Below are positions 41,922-49,526 of a stretch of 64,000 nucleotides of DNA, piece by piece. This stretch comes from Paenibacillus_AP thailandensis. GTDB taxonomy: Bacteria > Bacillota > Bacilli > Paenibacillales > Paenibacillaceae. Position numbers and translations under genes: made by a program. Positions within the stretch are counted from its first letter, which is position 1. Every line of letters begins with the position of its first letter. The notes under the pieces are model-generated. The model had not been told where the DNA came from. It did not search any database and worked only from the letters and a program-made list of their open reading frames with translations. The stretch spans positions 186,001 through 250,000 of the forward strand of contig NZ_JBHUMY010000016.1 in the NCBI RefSeq assembly GCF_042685365.1, read 5' to 3'.

Positions 41922-42962
41922 TTATTGCAGCACGATTTTCCAAGCGGTGCCAATCGGCGGCAAGCTTTTCTTCAATACCGGGCCGTAGAAGGCCAGCACG
42001 TTCGCCCCTTCCTTCAGCGAAGCGGCTTCGACGGCTTCGCCGTCTTTATCGATCAATACCGTATCGTCTTGAACGTGCACCACAACCTCGGCAGGAGCCG
42101 TTTCCGTCATCCCCGTGCCGGAGACAAGCAGCGAAATACGGCCGTCGTCGTCCGTGCGAACTTCTTTGACGACGCCTTCGGTGCCGGTCGATTCCGCTAC
42201 CGCGGCTTTTCCCGTTACCGTAATGCTCGACGCATACGTTTGCGGCGGCAAGCTAAGCGCCATTGTCGCATTATGGACAGCTTGTATCGACATGCCGAGA
42301 CTAAGCTCTTCGGCTTTCATCGCCGTTCCGTCCGCCGCCGCAATCGCCGTCGAATCGTCGATATTCAAGATGATGCCGTTCATGCCGGCTCCGTTCGCCT
42401 GGACGGAGACCACTTTGCCGTCCACCGCGCGAATGCCCGTAATCGTTCCCGTCATTTGCAGCTCCTCCAGTTCGGCGGCCGGCTGGTCTTCAACCGGTTG
42501 TGCCGGCGAGATGACAACGGATGCGCCTTCCGTTACGACGGCTGCGCGAAGCACTTCGCTTACGAACGAAGCAGGCACGTACAGCTTGCCCTTGTTCAGC
42601 TCGGGCGCCGCGCCAAGCGATATGTACATCCGGTTTACCGTATATTGGTCGACGCCCGTTTGCACCTGCGTCCAGACGTTGCCTTTGCTCAATTCGACAA
42701 TACCGTTTTTGTTCCATTTTACGCTATAGCCCAATGCTTCCGCCGCCTCGCGCAGCGGGATCATGACAAAGCCGTTTTTGGCATAGGTTTCTCCCTTCAG
42801 CTTCGTTCCCTCTGCCGTAATCTCCTTGGAAGCCGACGAAGTTGCTTGGACTTGCCCCGAGGCAGCGGATTCGGATTGCGCCGCCGCATAGGCCGCTCCC
42901 GTTCCCGCGATTGCCGTCGCAATAACGACCGCCGCTGCTTGTTTGCCTAATCGTCTCATCAT
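41922..42962 (-). CDS. secreted copper amine oxidase N-terminal-like domain protein
   Basis: Exported protein of 346 residues. A signal peptide (MMRRLGKQAAAVVIATAIAG and on to AYAAAQ) is followed by a copper-amine-oxidase-N-like domain (about 45-150; FVMIPLREAAEALGYSVKWN, KLYVPASFVSEVL), common in Paenibacillus surface proteins, and then a beta-rich region with DUF5666-like GTITGIRAVDGKVVSV repeats. No catalytic oxidase domain is present. AAAGGATG precedes the first ATG. Role unknown, probably cell-wall associated. Confidence 0.85.
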   Translation of the reverse strand: MMRRLGKQAAAVVIATAIAGTGAAYAAAQSESAASGQVQATSSASKEITAEGTKLKGETYAKNGFVMIPLREAAEALGYSVKWNKNGIVELSKGNVWTQVQTGVDQYTVNRMYISLGAAPELNKGKLYVPASFVSEVLRAAVVTEGASVVISPAQPVEDQPAAELEELQMTGTITGIRAVDGKVVSVQANGAGMNGIILNIDDSTAIAAADGTAMKAEELSLGMSIQAVHNATMALSLPPQTYASSITVTGKAAVAESTGTEGVVKEVRTDDDGRISLLVSGTGMTETAPAEVVVHVQDDTVLIDKDGEAVEAASLKEGANVLAFYGPVLKKSLPPIGTAWKIVLQ

Positions 42963-43078
42963 GAATCAACATCCTTTACGTAATGTCAGATCTGGTCTGC
43001 ACATTATGAAACGCTTTCCATCGCCATAATGTTGCAACCTTGTCCGAAAGGCGGCTGCCGCCGTCCTCGCGAAGCTAA

Positions 43079-43123
43079 ACAAAAAACCTTCGGCCAGCTC
43101 GTGCAGCGCTGCCGAAGGTTTTC
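43079..43123 (-). terminator. terminator of ytxG-ytxH
   Basis: On the minus strand AAACCTTCGGC pairs with GCCGAAGGTTT across a loop and TTTTTTG follows. It lies 115 bases past ytxH; nothing else is seen in the gap. Confidence 0.75.
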
Positions 43124-43239
43124 CGTCAATCTCAAGAAGGCTCCGTATGCCGTAACGAAAATCCGAATCGCGATCGACGGTCGCAACGGCCGCCGAATAA
43201 CGGCCGTACCTGCTCGATTGAAGCGGATCCGCGTTTTTC

Positions 43240-43635
43240 TTAGAAACGCAACGTGTCATCGTTTTCCTTGTCGCCGTCGAACGTTTCCTCAAGCTCCTTG
43301 GCACGGGCTTCATGGCTGCTGACCTCCGCCAACTCTTCCGGCTCGGCTCCGCCTGTGCGCCAAGATTTGACGGTATCCGCCAAGCCGATTCCCGCTTGTT
43401 TCGCTTTGCCCGCAAAATCGGCCGCCTGCCCGCCGATTTGCTTCGCAACCCGGCTTGTCGTTTCCCCAACCTGATTGACCGCATTAAGCGTCATGCTGCC
43501 GACCTTCTGAGCTCCTTCGGAAATGTCGCCGCGAAGCTCTTTGCCCGATTTGGGCGCCAGCAGCAATGCCGCCACGGAGCCGACGATTCCTCCCGCTATC
43601 GTTCCCCACAGAAAACCTTTCGTTTGTTTAGCCAT
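43240..43635 (-). CDS. ytxH: YtxH domain protein
   Basis: Protein of 131 residues. A glycine-rich membrane segment at the N terminus (GFLWGTIAGGIVGSVAALLLAPKSGKELR) is the YtxH signature; the rest is an amphipathic helical region resembling LEA-type stress proteins and a very acidic C terminus. In Bacillus ytxGHJ is a general-stress operon. AAAGGAGCG precedes the ATG. It follows ytxG by two bases. Confidence 0.9.
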   Translation of the reverse strand: MAKQTKGFLWGTIAGGIVGSVAALLLAPKSGKELRGDISEGAQKVGSMTLNAVNQVGETTSRVAKQIGGQAADFAGKAKQAGIGLADTVKSWRTGGAEPEELAEVSSHEARAKELEETFDGDKENDDTLRF

Positions 43636-43637
43636 CC

Positions 43638-44153
43638 TTATTCGCTCCTTTCGGACTTATGGTGCCCTTTATCCATGTGCCCCCATTCGGACGAGGCGGG
43701 ACTTTCTTTGCGCCGGGACTGCCATAGCTGCCATGCCGTTAGCCCAAGCTCCATCCACTCGTAAGCTTCGCCGATTCGCCGGTTCGCGGCGGCGCGCTCG
43801 ATATGCTCGGCGGCCTGACTGGATAGAACCGACGATACGCGGTGCACGGCCGAAGCGGATTTTTCGATCGCGCCCCCGATATGAGAAGCCGACTCAAACA
43901 AACGGTTCATCGATTGCAGCTGCTTTTGCGCCGTGCGGACCGTTTGCTCCGCGGTGCGAATCGCTTGCTCGGCAGGCGGTACGAGCCGCTTGTATTCCTG
44001 CGCCAGCTGCTCGATTTCCCGCTGCATGCTTTCCGCGGAAGCCTGCAGCGCTGCCGCTCTCGCCGTCATCCGGCGCAATGCGATCAGCGTTCCGGCCGCA
44101 AGCGCTACGAATGCCGCCGCAGCGGCCGCGGCAATCCATTCTATGGCCGACAT
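43638..44153 (-). CDS. ytxG: DUF948 protein (YtxG-like)
   Basis: Protein of 171 residues with one N-terminal membrane span (IEWIAAAAAAAFVALAAGTLIAL) and a long predicted coiled coil (about 30-115; heptads with QASAESMQREIEQLAQ and RTAEQTVRTAQKQLQ). The ATG at 44153 follows GGGAGGCG. It leads the ytxG-ytxH unit. A TATAAT box lies about 60 bases upstream at 44213-44218, but no good -35 is visible; a sigma-B box was not found. Confidence 0.87.
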   Translation of the reverse strand: MSAIEWIAAAAAAAFVALAAGTLIALRRMTARAAALQASAESMQREIEQLAQEYKRLVPPAEQAIRTAEQTVRTAQKQLQSMNRLFESASHIGGAIEKSASAVHRVSSVLSSQAAEHIERAAANRRIGEAYEWMELGLTAWQLWQSRRKESPASSEWGHMDKGHHKSERSE

Positions 44154-44256
44154 GGCTTCGCCTCCCTGCTGTCCTTGAATAGAGACGGGACAAATGCCCA
44201 TTTCGTATTCCCATTATAAGCAGGTTGGGCTTGTCTTGACACAAAAGAATGGCGGA

Positions 44257-44303
44257 AAACGAAAAACGGCACCGTCCTTATCTTATAGACAAGAACGATG
44301 CCG
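44257..44303 (-). terminator. terminator downstream of yutE
   Basis: On the minus strand CGGCATCGTTCTTG pairs with the later AAGGACGGTGCCG (some mismatches) and TTTTTCGTTTT follows. Confidence 0.65.
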
Positions 44304-44365
44304 CCGGCATAGTGGCGATCTCAACCAGACGATTAACCAGGGGATGATTCAACCCGGCTGACGGT

Positions 44366-44785
44366 TTACAACTCCCGCTTCAAATAATCTTCGACCGAAG
44401 CTTTAAAGCCGCTCAATATACGCGGAAGCGCAGGCGTAAGAGGATGAAGCTCGTCCCGCCGCATCGCGTAATACTCCTGCACAAGCGGCTTTCGCAGCTT
44501 TACGAGCTCGCCAAGCGGCTCCCTCAGCTCTGCGGGAAACACTTCGGCCTCCGCGATAATATCGATAATATCTTCGTAGCTGCTTGCATCACGCAATATA
44601 AAACCGTCGATCAGAAAGCTTCCCACGTCGGTGACTATTTCGATCGCGAGATGGATGGCCCTCTCCTGGGCCAATCCTTCGATCAACGTACCCGACCAGC
44701 CCGCCGCGAGCGCTTCGAGCGCTTCGTTAATGACCGGTATCGTCTGAAGCCTGCTTGCGATCTGCTCCTGATTCACATAATACAT
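44366..44785 (-). CDS. yutE: YutE-like DUF86/HepT-fold protein without the HEPN histidine
   Basis: Helical protein of 139 residues in the DUF86/HepT family, whose members are often RNase toxins paired with an MNT nucleotidyltransferase antitoxin. Visible family segments are SFLIDGFILRDASSYEDIID and VKLRKPLVQEYYAM. The HEPN motif R-X4-6-H-X-Y is present as R-KPLV-Q-E-Y, so the catalytic His is Gln; Bacillus YutE appears to share this. No antitoxin gene is adjacent. It is the last gene after a Dabb gene and a 35-residue membrane protein gene. Confidence 0.78.
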   Translation of the reverse strand: MYYVNQEQIASRLQTIPVINEALEALAAGWSGTLIEGLAQERAIHLAIEIVTDVGSFLIDGFILRDASSYEDIIDIIAEAEVFPAELREPLGELVKLRKPLVQEYYAMRRDELHPLTPALPRILSGFKASVEDYLKREL

Positions 44786-44803
44786 AATTCTGTCGCCCGC
44801 TTT

Positions 44804-44911
44804 CTAACCTTGCTTCTTCTTCGCGGCTTTGCGCCTCAGCCAAGCCAGCATAATAATTGCGCTTACAATAATGACTAGCAGATAAGTCAATATTTCATAA
44901 ACGTCGCCCAT
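44804..44911 (-). CDS. 35-residue membrane protein
   Basis: Short frame that encodes MGDVYEILTYLLVIIVSAII, then a Trp-containing end of the same helix and a basic tail with RRKAAKKKQG. A single span with an inside-positive tail fits small bacterial membrane proteins. AAGGAG lies 14 bases upstream, rather far. It sits in frame between the Dabb and yutE genes with gaps of 18 bases, consistent with one operon. Confidence 0.5.
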   Translation of the reverse strand: MGDVYEILTYLLVIIVSAIIMLAWLRRKAAKKKQG

Positions 44912-44929
44912 AGCCGATACGCTTTCTCC

Positions 44930-45217
44930 TTAGCTTTCAAAGTCTACGCTTACCGATGACTCCCGCACTTCGTTCATGTGAGCGATCACCTTCTGATGCT
45001 CCGGATGAACCTGGTATTTCTCCAAATCTTCAAGCGAATCGAATTTCGTAATGAGACCGATGTCGTAAGAACGCGCCGAGTGAAGCACGTCGGCCCCTAC
45101 TTCGATCGACTTCAGCACGTCGATCTTGCCTTCCATATTGCGGAGCACCTGCATGGTCCGTTCCACATTATCCGCGCTTGCGTCCTTCAATTTAAACAAA
45201 ACGATATGCGTAATCAT
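44930..45217 (-). CDS. Dabb (stress-responsive A/B barrel) protein
   Basis: Small cytosolic protein of 95 residues, dimeric alpha/beta-barrel fold. It begins MITHIVLFKLKD, the classic Dabb start, and has YDIGLITKFDSLEDLEKYQVHPEHQK, where the His-Pro motif closes the barrel. Members include stress proteins and polyketide cyclases; the role here is not known. GAGGGAGGGAAAG precedes the ATG. First gene of a likely three-gene unit. Confidence 0.9.
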   Translation of the reverse strand: MITHIVLFKLKDASADNVERTMQVLRNMEGKIDVLKSIEVGADVLHSARSYDIGLITKFDSLEDLEKYQVHPEHQKVIAHMNEVRESSVSVDFES

Positions 45218-45316
45218 TTCTTTCCCTCCCTCGAAAGCATGACAAATATCCTTCTGTCACATAATAACCTAAGCAGTCTCATTACGGCAATGTCGGCGGA
45301 AAGGATTGATGCTTTT

Positions 45317-45568
45317 ATGCGCTATCCGATAACGATTGCGACAGCGATTATCGGACTTGCGGTCTGCCTCTTCAACTATACCGGCTACGATCCGCACAAT
45401 ATGGTGTTCTTCATGCTCAGCGTACCGGCATGGTTTGTCGATCTGTTCGTAGACGTACACGAAGTGAGCATATTTCCGATGTACGTGCTTACCGTCATCA
45501 GCTGGGCCTTGATCGGATTTATCGCCGATACCCTCATTCAATGGGGGCGCGGAAGGCGGCACGCTTAA
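45317..45568 (+). CDS. small membrane protein (83 aa)
   Basis: Unrecognised protein with two to three spans (about 5-20, 28-48, 52-73) and a basic C-terminal WGRGRRHA. The frame remains open far upstream, but that part is antisense to the Dabb gene; AAAGG 12 bases before the ATG at 45317 supports the short form. It stands alone on the plus strand and ends near a bidirectional terminator. Confidence 0.55.
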   Translation: MRYPITIATAIIGLAVCLFNYTGYDPHNMVFFMLSVPAWFVDLFVDVHEVSIFPMYVLTVISWALIGFIADTLIQWGRGRRHA

Positions 45569-45590
45569 TGCACATTCGGCGCCCGCAGCA

Positions 45591-45620
45591 ATAAAGGAGC
45601 CGTTATGGGCTCCTTTATCT
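45591..45620. terminator. bidirectional terminator
   Basis: ATAAAGGAGCC / GGCTCCTTTAT around a six-base loop, between convergent genes. Same AGGAGCC stem family as at 22122, 24613, 26972 and 30653. Confidence 0.8.
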
Positions 45621-45623
45621 TGT

Positions 45624-46013
45624 CTATGCGGCTTCGACGACAAGCTTTGCTTTCATGTCGGCATGGCCAATTCCGCACGCGACGGAACAATGAATTTCAT
45701 ATTCGCCGGGTTCCGTAAATTCGATGTCCTGCTCCAGATGATCGCCTTGCAGGTTTACGTTCAGCCCTTTAATTTCAGCACCATGAATCCCGCTTTTGTT
45801 ATGCAGCTTCAGTCGAACCTTGTCTCCTACTTTAACCGTGTATACTTCCTGGTCAAACACGAAATCGTTGGATGCCTCGATCTTCAGGAGCGTCATGCCT
45901 TCCGGAAGCGCAGCGCTTTCATCAACGGGCTTTTCGGGCAATCCGAACGTCAGCAAATATACCCCAAGTAATGAGGCGGCGATGAATAGGACAAACATGA
46001 TCCATTTCTGCAT
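45624..46013 (-). CDS. membrane-anchored CuA-type cupredoxin
   Basis: Protein of 129 residues: one N-terminal span (WIMFVLFIAASLLGVYLLTF) and an extracellular cupredoxin domain like the CuA domain of cytochrome c oxidase subunit II. The copper ligands are complete: His in GIHGAEIKG, and the cluster IHCSVACGIGHADMKAKLVV with Cys-X3-Cys-X3-His-X2-Met. The two-helix membrane hairpin of true CoxB is absent and no oxidase genes are nearby, so it may be an electron carrier or copper chaperone. The ATG at 46013 follows GGGGAGC. Confidence 0.85.
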   Translation of the reverse strand: MQKWIMFVLFIAASLLGVYLLTFGLPEKPVDESAALPEGMTLLKIEASNDFVFDQEVYTVKVGDKVRLKLHNKSGIHGAEIKGLNVNLQGDHLEQDIEFTEPGEYEIHCSVACGIGHADMKAKLVVEAA

Positions 46014-46158
46014 TGCAATATGCTCCCCTTTACGGCGATAATGTCTATTTTCTATATTAATAAGATAGGCGTAACTTCTCAACCTTAAACTGTTTATTGT
46101 GGAAACTTTTTTTATATTTATGGCAATTCCATGAACAAATCGGCAATCATTCAGGGAA

Positions 46159-46566
46159 TTACTCGGACGTATAACGCCTTAGGACCCGCTCCGATTCGGC
46201 TTTGACAAAACCCCACAGCATAAAAAACTGATGATGGTAGCCTCTGCATACATACCGGGCCCTCAGCCCGTCGCTTTCTTGCAGCTGCTCGTATACTTTA
46301 ATGCCGCCTTTGCGAAATTGCTGGCGTATTGCCGCAAGATCGAGCAGAACCCGATCCTGCACGCCCCGGAGCATCGATTCGTACAGACGCGGCAGCTTGA
46401 TCGGCGTACGGCCGATCGCTTTAATGTCATGGTCCAGTATCCGCATGACGATCCCAAGCAGCAAATAACGCTTCACAAGCTCCAGTTCTTCTTCCGTCTG
46501 AATCGGCGGATGAGCGTCGGTCGTCTCGCACGCCGTGCGGTCTCCGTCTTTCGTTGAAAAAGCCAT
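46159..46566 (-). CDS. hypothetical protein (YhjD-like?)
   Basis: Cytosolic, mainly helical protein of 135 residues, with LVKRYLLLGIVMRILDHDIK and a basic segment IRQQFRKGGIKVYEQL. The pattern of long helices with KLPRLYES and CRGYHHQFFMLWGFVK recalls Bacillus YhjD, a small protein of unknown function; this is a tentative match. AGGGGGAATGGCG precedes the ATG. It lies between the CuA gene and a holin-like gene on the same strand. Confidence 0.6.
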   Translation of the reverse strand: MAFSTKDGDRTACETTDAHPPIQTEEELELVKRYLLLGIVMRILDHDIKAIGRTPIKLPRLYESMLRGVQDRVLLDLAAIRQQFRKGGIKVYEQLQESDGLRARYVCRGYHHQFFMLWGFVKAESERVLRRYTSE

Positions 46567-46702
46567 TCGCCATTCCCCCTAATCCGTTAAGAACATATGT
46601 TCCTATTATACCCGCGAAGGGCTTGTCTATGCAAGCGGGAGGCTGAACCGGCCCGCCTTTCCCGATGCACGGCTTTTTCGGGATTCGGACCGGAACCTGC
46701 GG

Positions 46703-47098
46703 CTATTTCGTTTTTTCCTTTAACACCTCGATAATTTTGCGAAGCTGCGGCGGCAGCGGGAGTCCCAGCCTCCCGTAGTTTTCGATAATGGAGATCAGCT
46801 CGTTGGTGATGTAAAAGTAAGTAGCCGCCCCCATCGCCATATTGTTTATTTGAAGCAGCACGTCTACGCGGTGGGCCAACAAAATAACGAGCAAAATAAG
46901 ACCTTTCCGCGCGAGCCCCCAGAAACCTACGCCGCTGTTCAAGCCTTTTCCTTCCCGCAGCGCCGCGGCAATGCCCGTGATGTAATCGACGCCCATGGCG
47001 CATAAAAGAAACGTCAACGCTTCCGTCCACATGCCGAACGAAAAAGTGACGACAGCTCCGAGCAGACCAGAGACCGAACAAACCATTACTAGCGGCAT
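46703..47098 (-). CDS. phage holin family protein (TcdE/UtxA-like, PF05105)
   Basis: Small membrane protein of 131 residues with three spans (about 4-25, 27-45, 65-85). The family signature is CAMGVDYITGIAAALREGKGLNSGVGFWGLARKGLILLVILLAHRVD. Holins form pores that release endolysins or toxins. No endolysin, phage or toxin gene is adjacent, so it is an orphan. GTGAGGTGTACAG precedes the ATG. The basic C terminus LRKIIEVLKEKTK is typical. Confidence 0.87.
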   Translation of the reverse strand: MPLVMVCSVSGLLGAVVTFSFGMWTEALTFLLCAMGVDYITGIAAALREGKGLNSGVGFWGLARKGLILLVILLAHRVDVLLQINNMAMGAATYFYITNELISIIENYGRLGLPLPPQLRKIIEVLKEKTK

Positions 47099-47198
47099 CT
47101 GTACACCTCACTTCCTAGCCGTAATCCATTGTATGCAATTCGGCTTGAGGTTGTCCGTAACAAGATGCGCGGCACGCTGCCCGTTTCCGGTTAACGCC

Positions 47199-47246
47199 AA
47201 AAAAACAGCCGGCAAACGGGAGCGAACCCGTTTGCCGGCTGTTTTC
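47199..47246 (-). terminator. strong terminator ending the catabolic operon
   Basis: Perfect 19-base arms AAAACAGCCGGCAAACGGG and CCCGTTTGCCGGCTGTTTT around AGCGAA, with T-rich DNA on the minus-strand exit. It is 22 bases after the DeoR gene stop. Confidence 0.93.
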
Positions 47247-47268
47247 GCCGTAACAGTTTAATTGTGCC

Positions 47269-48042
47269 TTATAGATCGGCTACGCAAAGCGGAATTCCGG
47301 CCTCGCGGATGCGGGCCGCCTCGCATTCGCCTAGGGCGCCGTCGGTATTGATTTCGTCGAACGCGTCGAGCCCGGCGAAGATGGCCAGCGATGTATAGCC
47401 GAATTTGCTGGAATCGGCGAGAAGCACGTTTTTGCCGCCGGCCTTCATCGCAACCTGTTTCGCCCCGACGATGACCGGCGACCATGCCATCGCCCCTTTG
47501 GCCAGCGACACCCCTTCGCACGACATAAACGTAATGTCGGCCGTCACGCCCGCCAGCATCTTCTCCGCATACAGGCCGTCCAGGCTGTTCGCCCATTTGC
47601 TCAGGCGGCCGCCGGTGCAATACACGTCAAAGGTCGGAAACCGCCGCTCGTCGGCGAGCAGGCGGGCGATGTTCAGGTCCCGCGTTATAATTTTCAAATT
47701 GCGGAAGGGCTCCAGTTGACAAGCCAATGCGGTCATGGTCGAGCCGGCATCCAGAATGAGGCTCATGCCGTCCCGGATGCGCTTGGCCGCTTCTTTGGCG
47801 ACGGCAAGCTTAAGCTCCCGGTTTTGCCGGGAGCGGTGCTCGTAGCTCGCGCCCGCGAAGCTTCTGATCCGGACGGCCCCGCCGTGGGAACGCCTGATTT
47901 TGCCTTCGGTTTGCAAAATGTCGAGATCCCGCCGGATCGTCATCTGGGACACGTTGAACCGTTCGGCCAGCTCGACGATCGTCGCCTGGTTTTGCAGCTC
48001 CATGATTTTCATAATTTCGTGCCGGCGCGTCCCGATCAGCAC
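47269..48042 (-). CDS. DeoR family transcriptional regulator
   Basis: Regulator of 257 residues. The N-terminal HTH has ATIVELAERFNVSQMTIRRD followed by LDILQTEGKIRRSHGGA, the DeoR signature. The C-terminal DeoRC effector domain contains SLILDAGSTMTALA and ADITFMSCEGVS, where phosphorylated metabolites usually bind. The start is GTG at 48042, eight bases after AAAGGAG. It is the last gene of the operon, 81 bases after the amidohydrolase gene, with the terminator behind it; it probably reports on an intermediate of the pathway. Confidence 0.9.
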   Translation of the reverse strand: MLIGTRRHEIMKIMELQNQATIVELAERFNVSQMTIRRDLDILQTEGKIRRSHGGAVRIRSFAGASYEHRSRQNRELKLAVAKEAAKRIRDGMSLILDAGSTMTALACQLEPFRNLKIITRDLNIARLLADERRFPTFDVYCTGGRLSKWANSLDGLYAEKMLAGVTADITFMSCEGVSLAKGAMAWSPVIVGAKQVAMKAGGKNVLLADSSKFGYTSLAIFAGLDAFDEINTDGALGECEAARIREAGIPLCVADL

Positions 48043-48123
48043 GGCGCTCGCTCCTTTCCTTCCCGCCGTCCGGCGGTTCGGACCCAATGGATTTATAACC
48101 CGGCCGAATGCGCCGGAGGACGG

Positions 48124-49461
48124 CTATAATCCGTAACGGCGATAGGCGGTCCATTGCTCCCCAAGCTCGGGGACTTCCCATCCCGCTTCCGGGGGAGCGA
48201 ACTTGAGCCACCTGCCGGCCCGGTATATCCAGCGGCGGTCCGGCAGCTTCGTAAACAGCTCATCCGGCGTGACGGCGTCGAGCAGCACCAGATCGGCTGC
48301 GTTGCCCGCCGCGATGCCGTAGCCGCGCAGTCCCATGATGGAGGCGGGAATTTCCGTCGCCATGCGGAGCAAGAGGCGCAGATCGGAAGGGGCGCCCATA
48401 TGCGCGCCGTAAGCCGTAATGAGAGCGATCTGAAGCATGTCTCCCCGGCCGAACGGATGAAAAGGATCGTGCACGTTGTCGGAAGCCGTCGCGATCGGAA
48501 TGCCCGCGGCGGCCAGCTCCTTCACCCGCGTTACGCCCCGCCGGACCGCCGCGCTATCGCCCCGGCCCTGCAGGTACAGGTTGGCCGCCGGAAGCGTGAC
48601 CGCGCTTAGCTTCGCTTCCGCCATGCGGGCGATGACGGAAGCGGCTTCCGCCGGCGGCATGGACGCAAGCGAGCACAGATGGTCGACCGTCACGCGGCCG
48701 CCGTAGCCGGAAGCGGTCGTTTTGTCCGCGATGTAAAGCACGGTCTTCATTTCGGGATCGTCCGTTTCGTCGGTGTGCAGGTCGATCGGGCGGTCGAATT
48801 TTTCGGCCAGGCTAAAGATCAAGTCGATGTTCCGCTCCGGCTCGTCGGCTATATGCGGCGCCCCGCCGACGCCCGTTACGCCCATCCGAAGCGCCTCCTC
48901 GAACAATTCGACGTCCGAAGCCGTGCTCGAACGGTACGAGAACATCGGAAAAATTTGCAGCTCCAAGTAAGGCGCAAGCCGCTCCTTCGCCTCAAGCGCC
49001 GCTTCGACGGACTGAAGCGCCACCCTTCGTCCGGCCGCCGCATGGAAGTCGAGATGCGTCCGAATCGCCGACGTTCCGTAAGATACGGCCTGCAATGCCG
49101 TCTTCATGATTCGGGACAATATCTCTTCTTTGGAAAAGGTCCCGGCGCTGGCCGCATAGTTCGCGATCGCTTCGCCAAGCGTTCCGGAGACGTTGCCGAC
49201 TTTGGGCAAGGAGAACGCTTTATCCAAATGCATGTGAACGTCCGCAAACCCCGGCAAAGCGACCTTGCCCTCCGCGTCTAGGCATTCCGCCCGGACCGCG
49301 CCTTCGGCGTCAAACGGCGCATACGGCTCCGAACGCTCCAAATAACCGTCCTGCGCGGCGACTTCCGTCCACCTCCCGCCTTCGGCGCGCAATGTATAAT
49401 AAAGCCGCTCGTCGGCAAGAGGAAGACGAACGTTTACGATCGTAAGCCGGCTGTTGCCCAT
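48124..49461 (-). CDS. cytosine deaminase-like amidohydrolase
   Basis: Metal-dependent hydrolase of 445 residues in the amidohydrolase superfamily, cytosine-deaminase branch. Metal motifs are FADVHMHLDKAF (His-X-His), IRTHLDFHAA, DLHTDETDDPEM (His and catalytic Glu) and ASDNVHDPFHPFGRGDMLQI, which is the hallmark of CodA-like enzymes. Substrates of the group include cytosine, isocytosine, creatinine and other cyclic ureides, so it may deaminate or open a ring. The ATG at 49461 follows AAGGGTGATAGG; longer starts are unsupported. It is co-directional with the upstream hydrolase genes. Confidence 0.87.
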   Translation of the reverse strand: MGNSRLTIVNVRLPLADERLYYTLRAEGGRWTEVAAQDGYLERSEPYAPFDAEGAVRAECLDAEGKVALPGFADVHMHLDKAFSLPKVGNVSGTLGEAIANYAASAGTFSKEEILSRIMKTALQAVSYGTSAIRTHLDFHAAAGRRVALQSVEAALEAKERLAPYLELQIFPMFSYRSSTASDVELFEEALRMGVTGVGGAPHIADEPERNIDLIFSLAEKFDRPIDLHTDETDDPEMKTVLYIADKTTASGYGGRVTVDHLCSLASMPPAEAASVIARMAEAKLSAVTLPAANLYLQGRGDSAAVRRGVTRVKELAAAGIPIATASDNVHDPFHPFGRGDMLQIALITAYGAHMGAPSDLRLLLRMATEIPASIMGLRGYGIAAGNAADLVLLDAVTPDELFTKLPDRRWIYRAGRWLKFAPPEAGWEVPELGEQWTAYRRYGL

Positions 49462-49526
49462 ACGCCTATCACCCTTTCGATCTGACATGCAAGCAGTAAT
49501 GACCTTCCAGTCCTTGCCAAGCAAAA

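Noticed and set aside
41760..42950. 396-codon plus-strand frame opposite the copper-amine-oxidase-like gene
   Set aside because: Arg/Phe-rich shadow of a secreted protein gene that has a signal peptide and a proper ribosome site.
44978..45316. N-terminal extension of the small plus-strand membrane protein
   Set aside because: The extension is antisense to the Dabb gene and hydrophilic; the ATG at 45317 fits the membrane protein.
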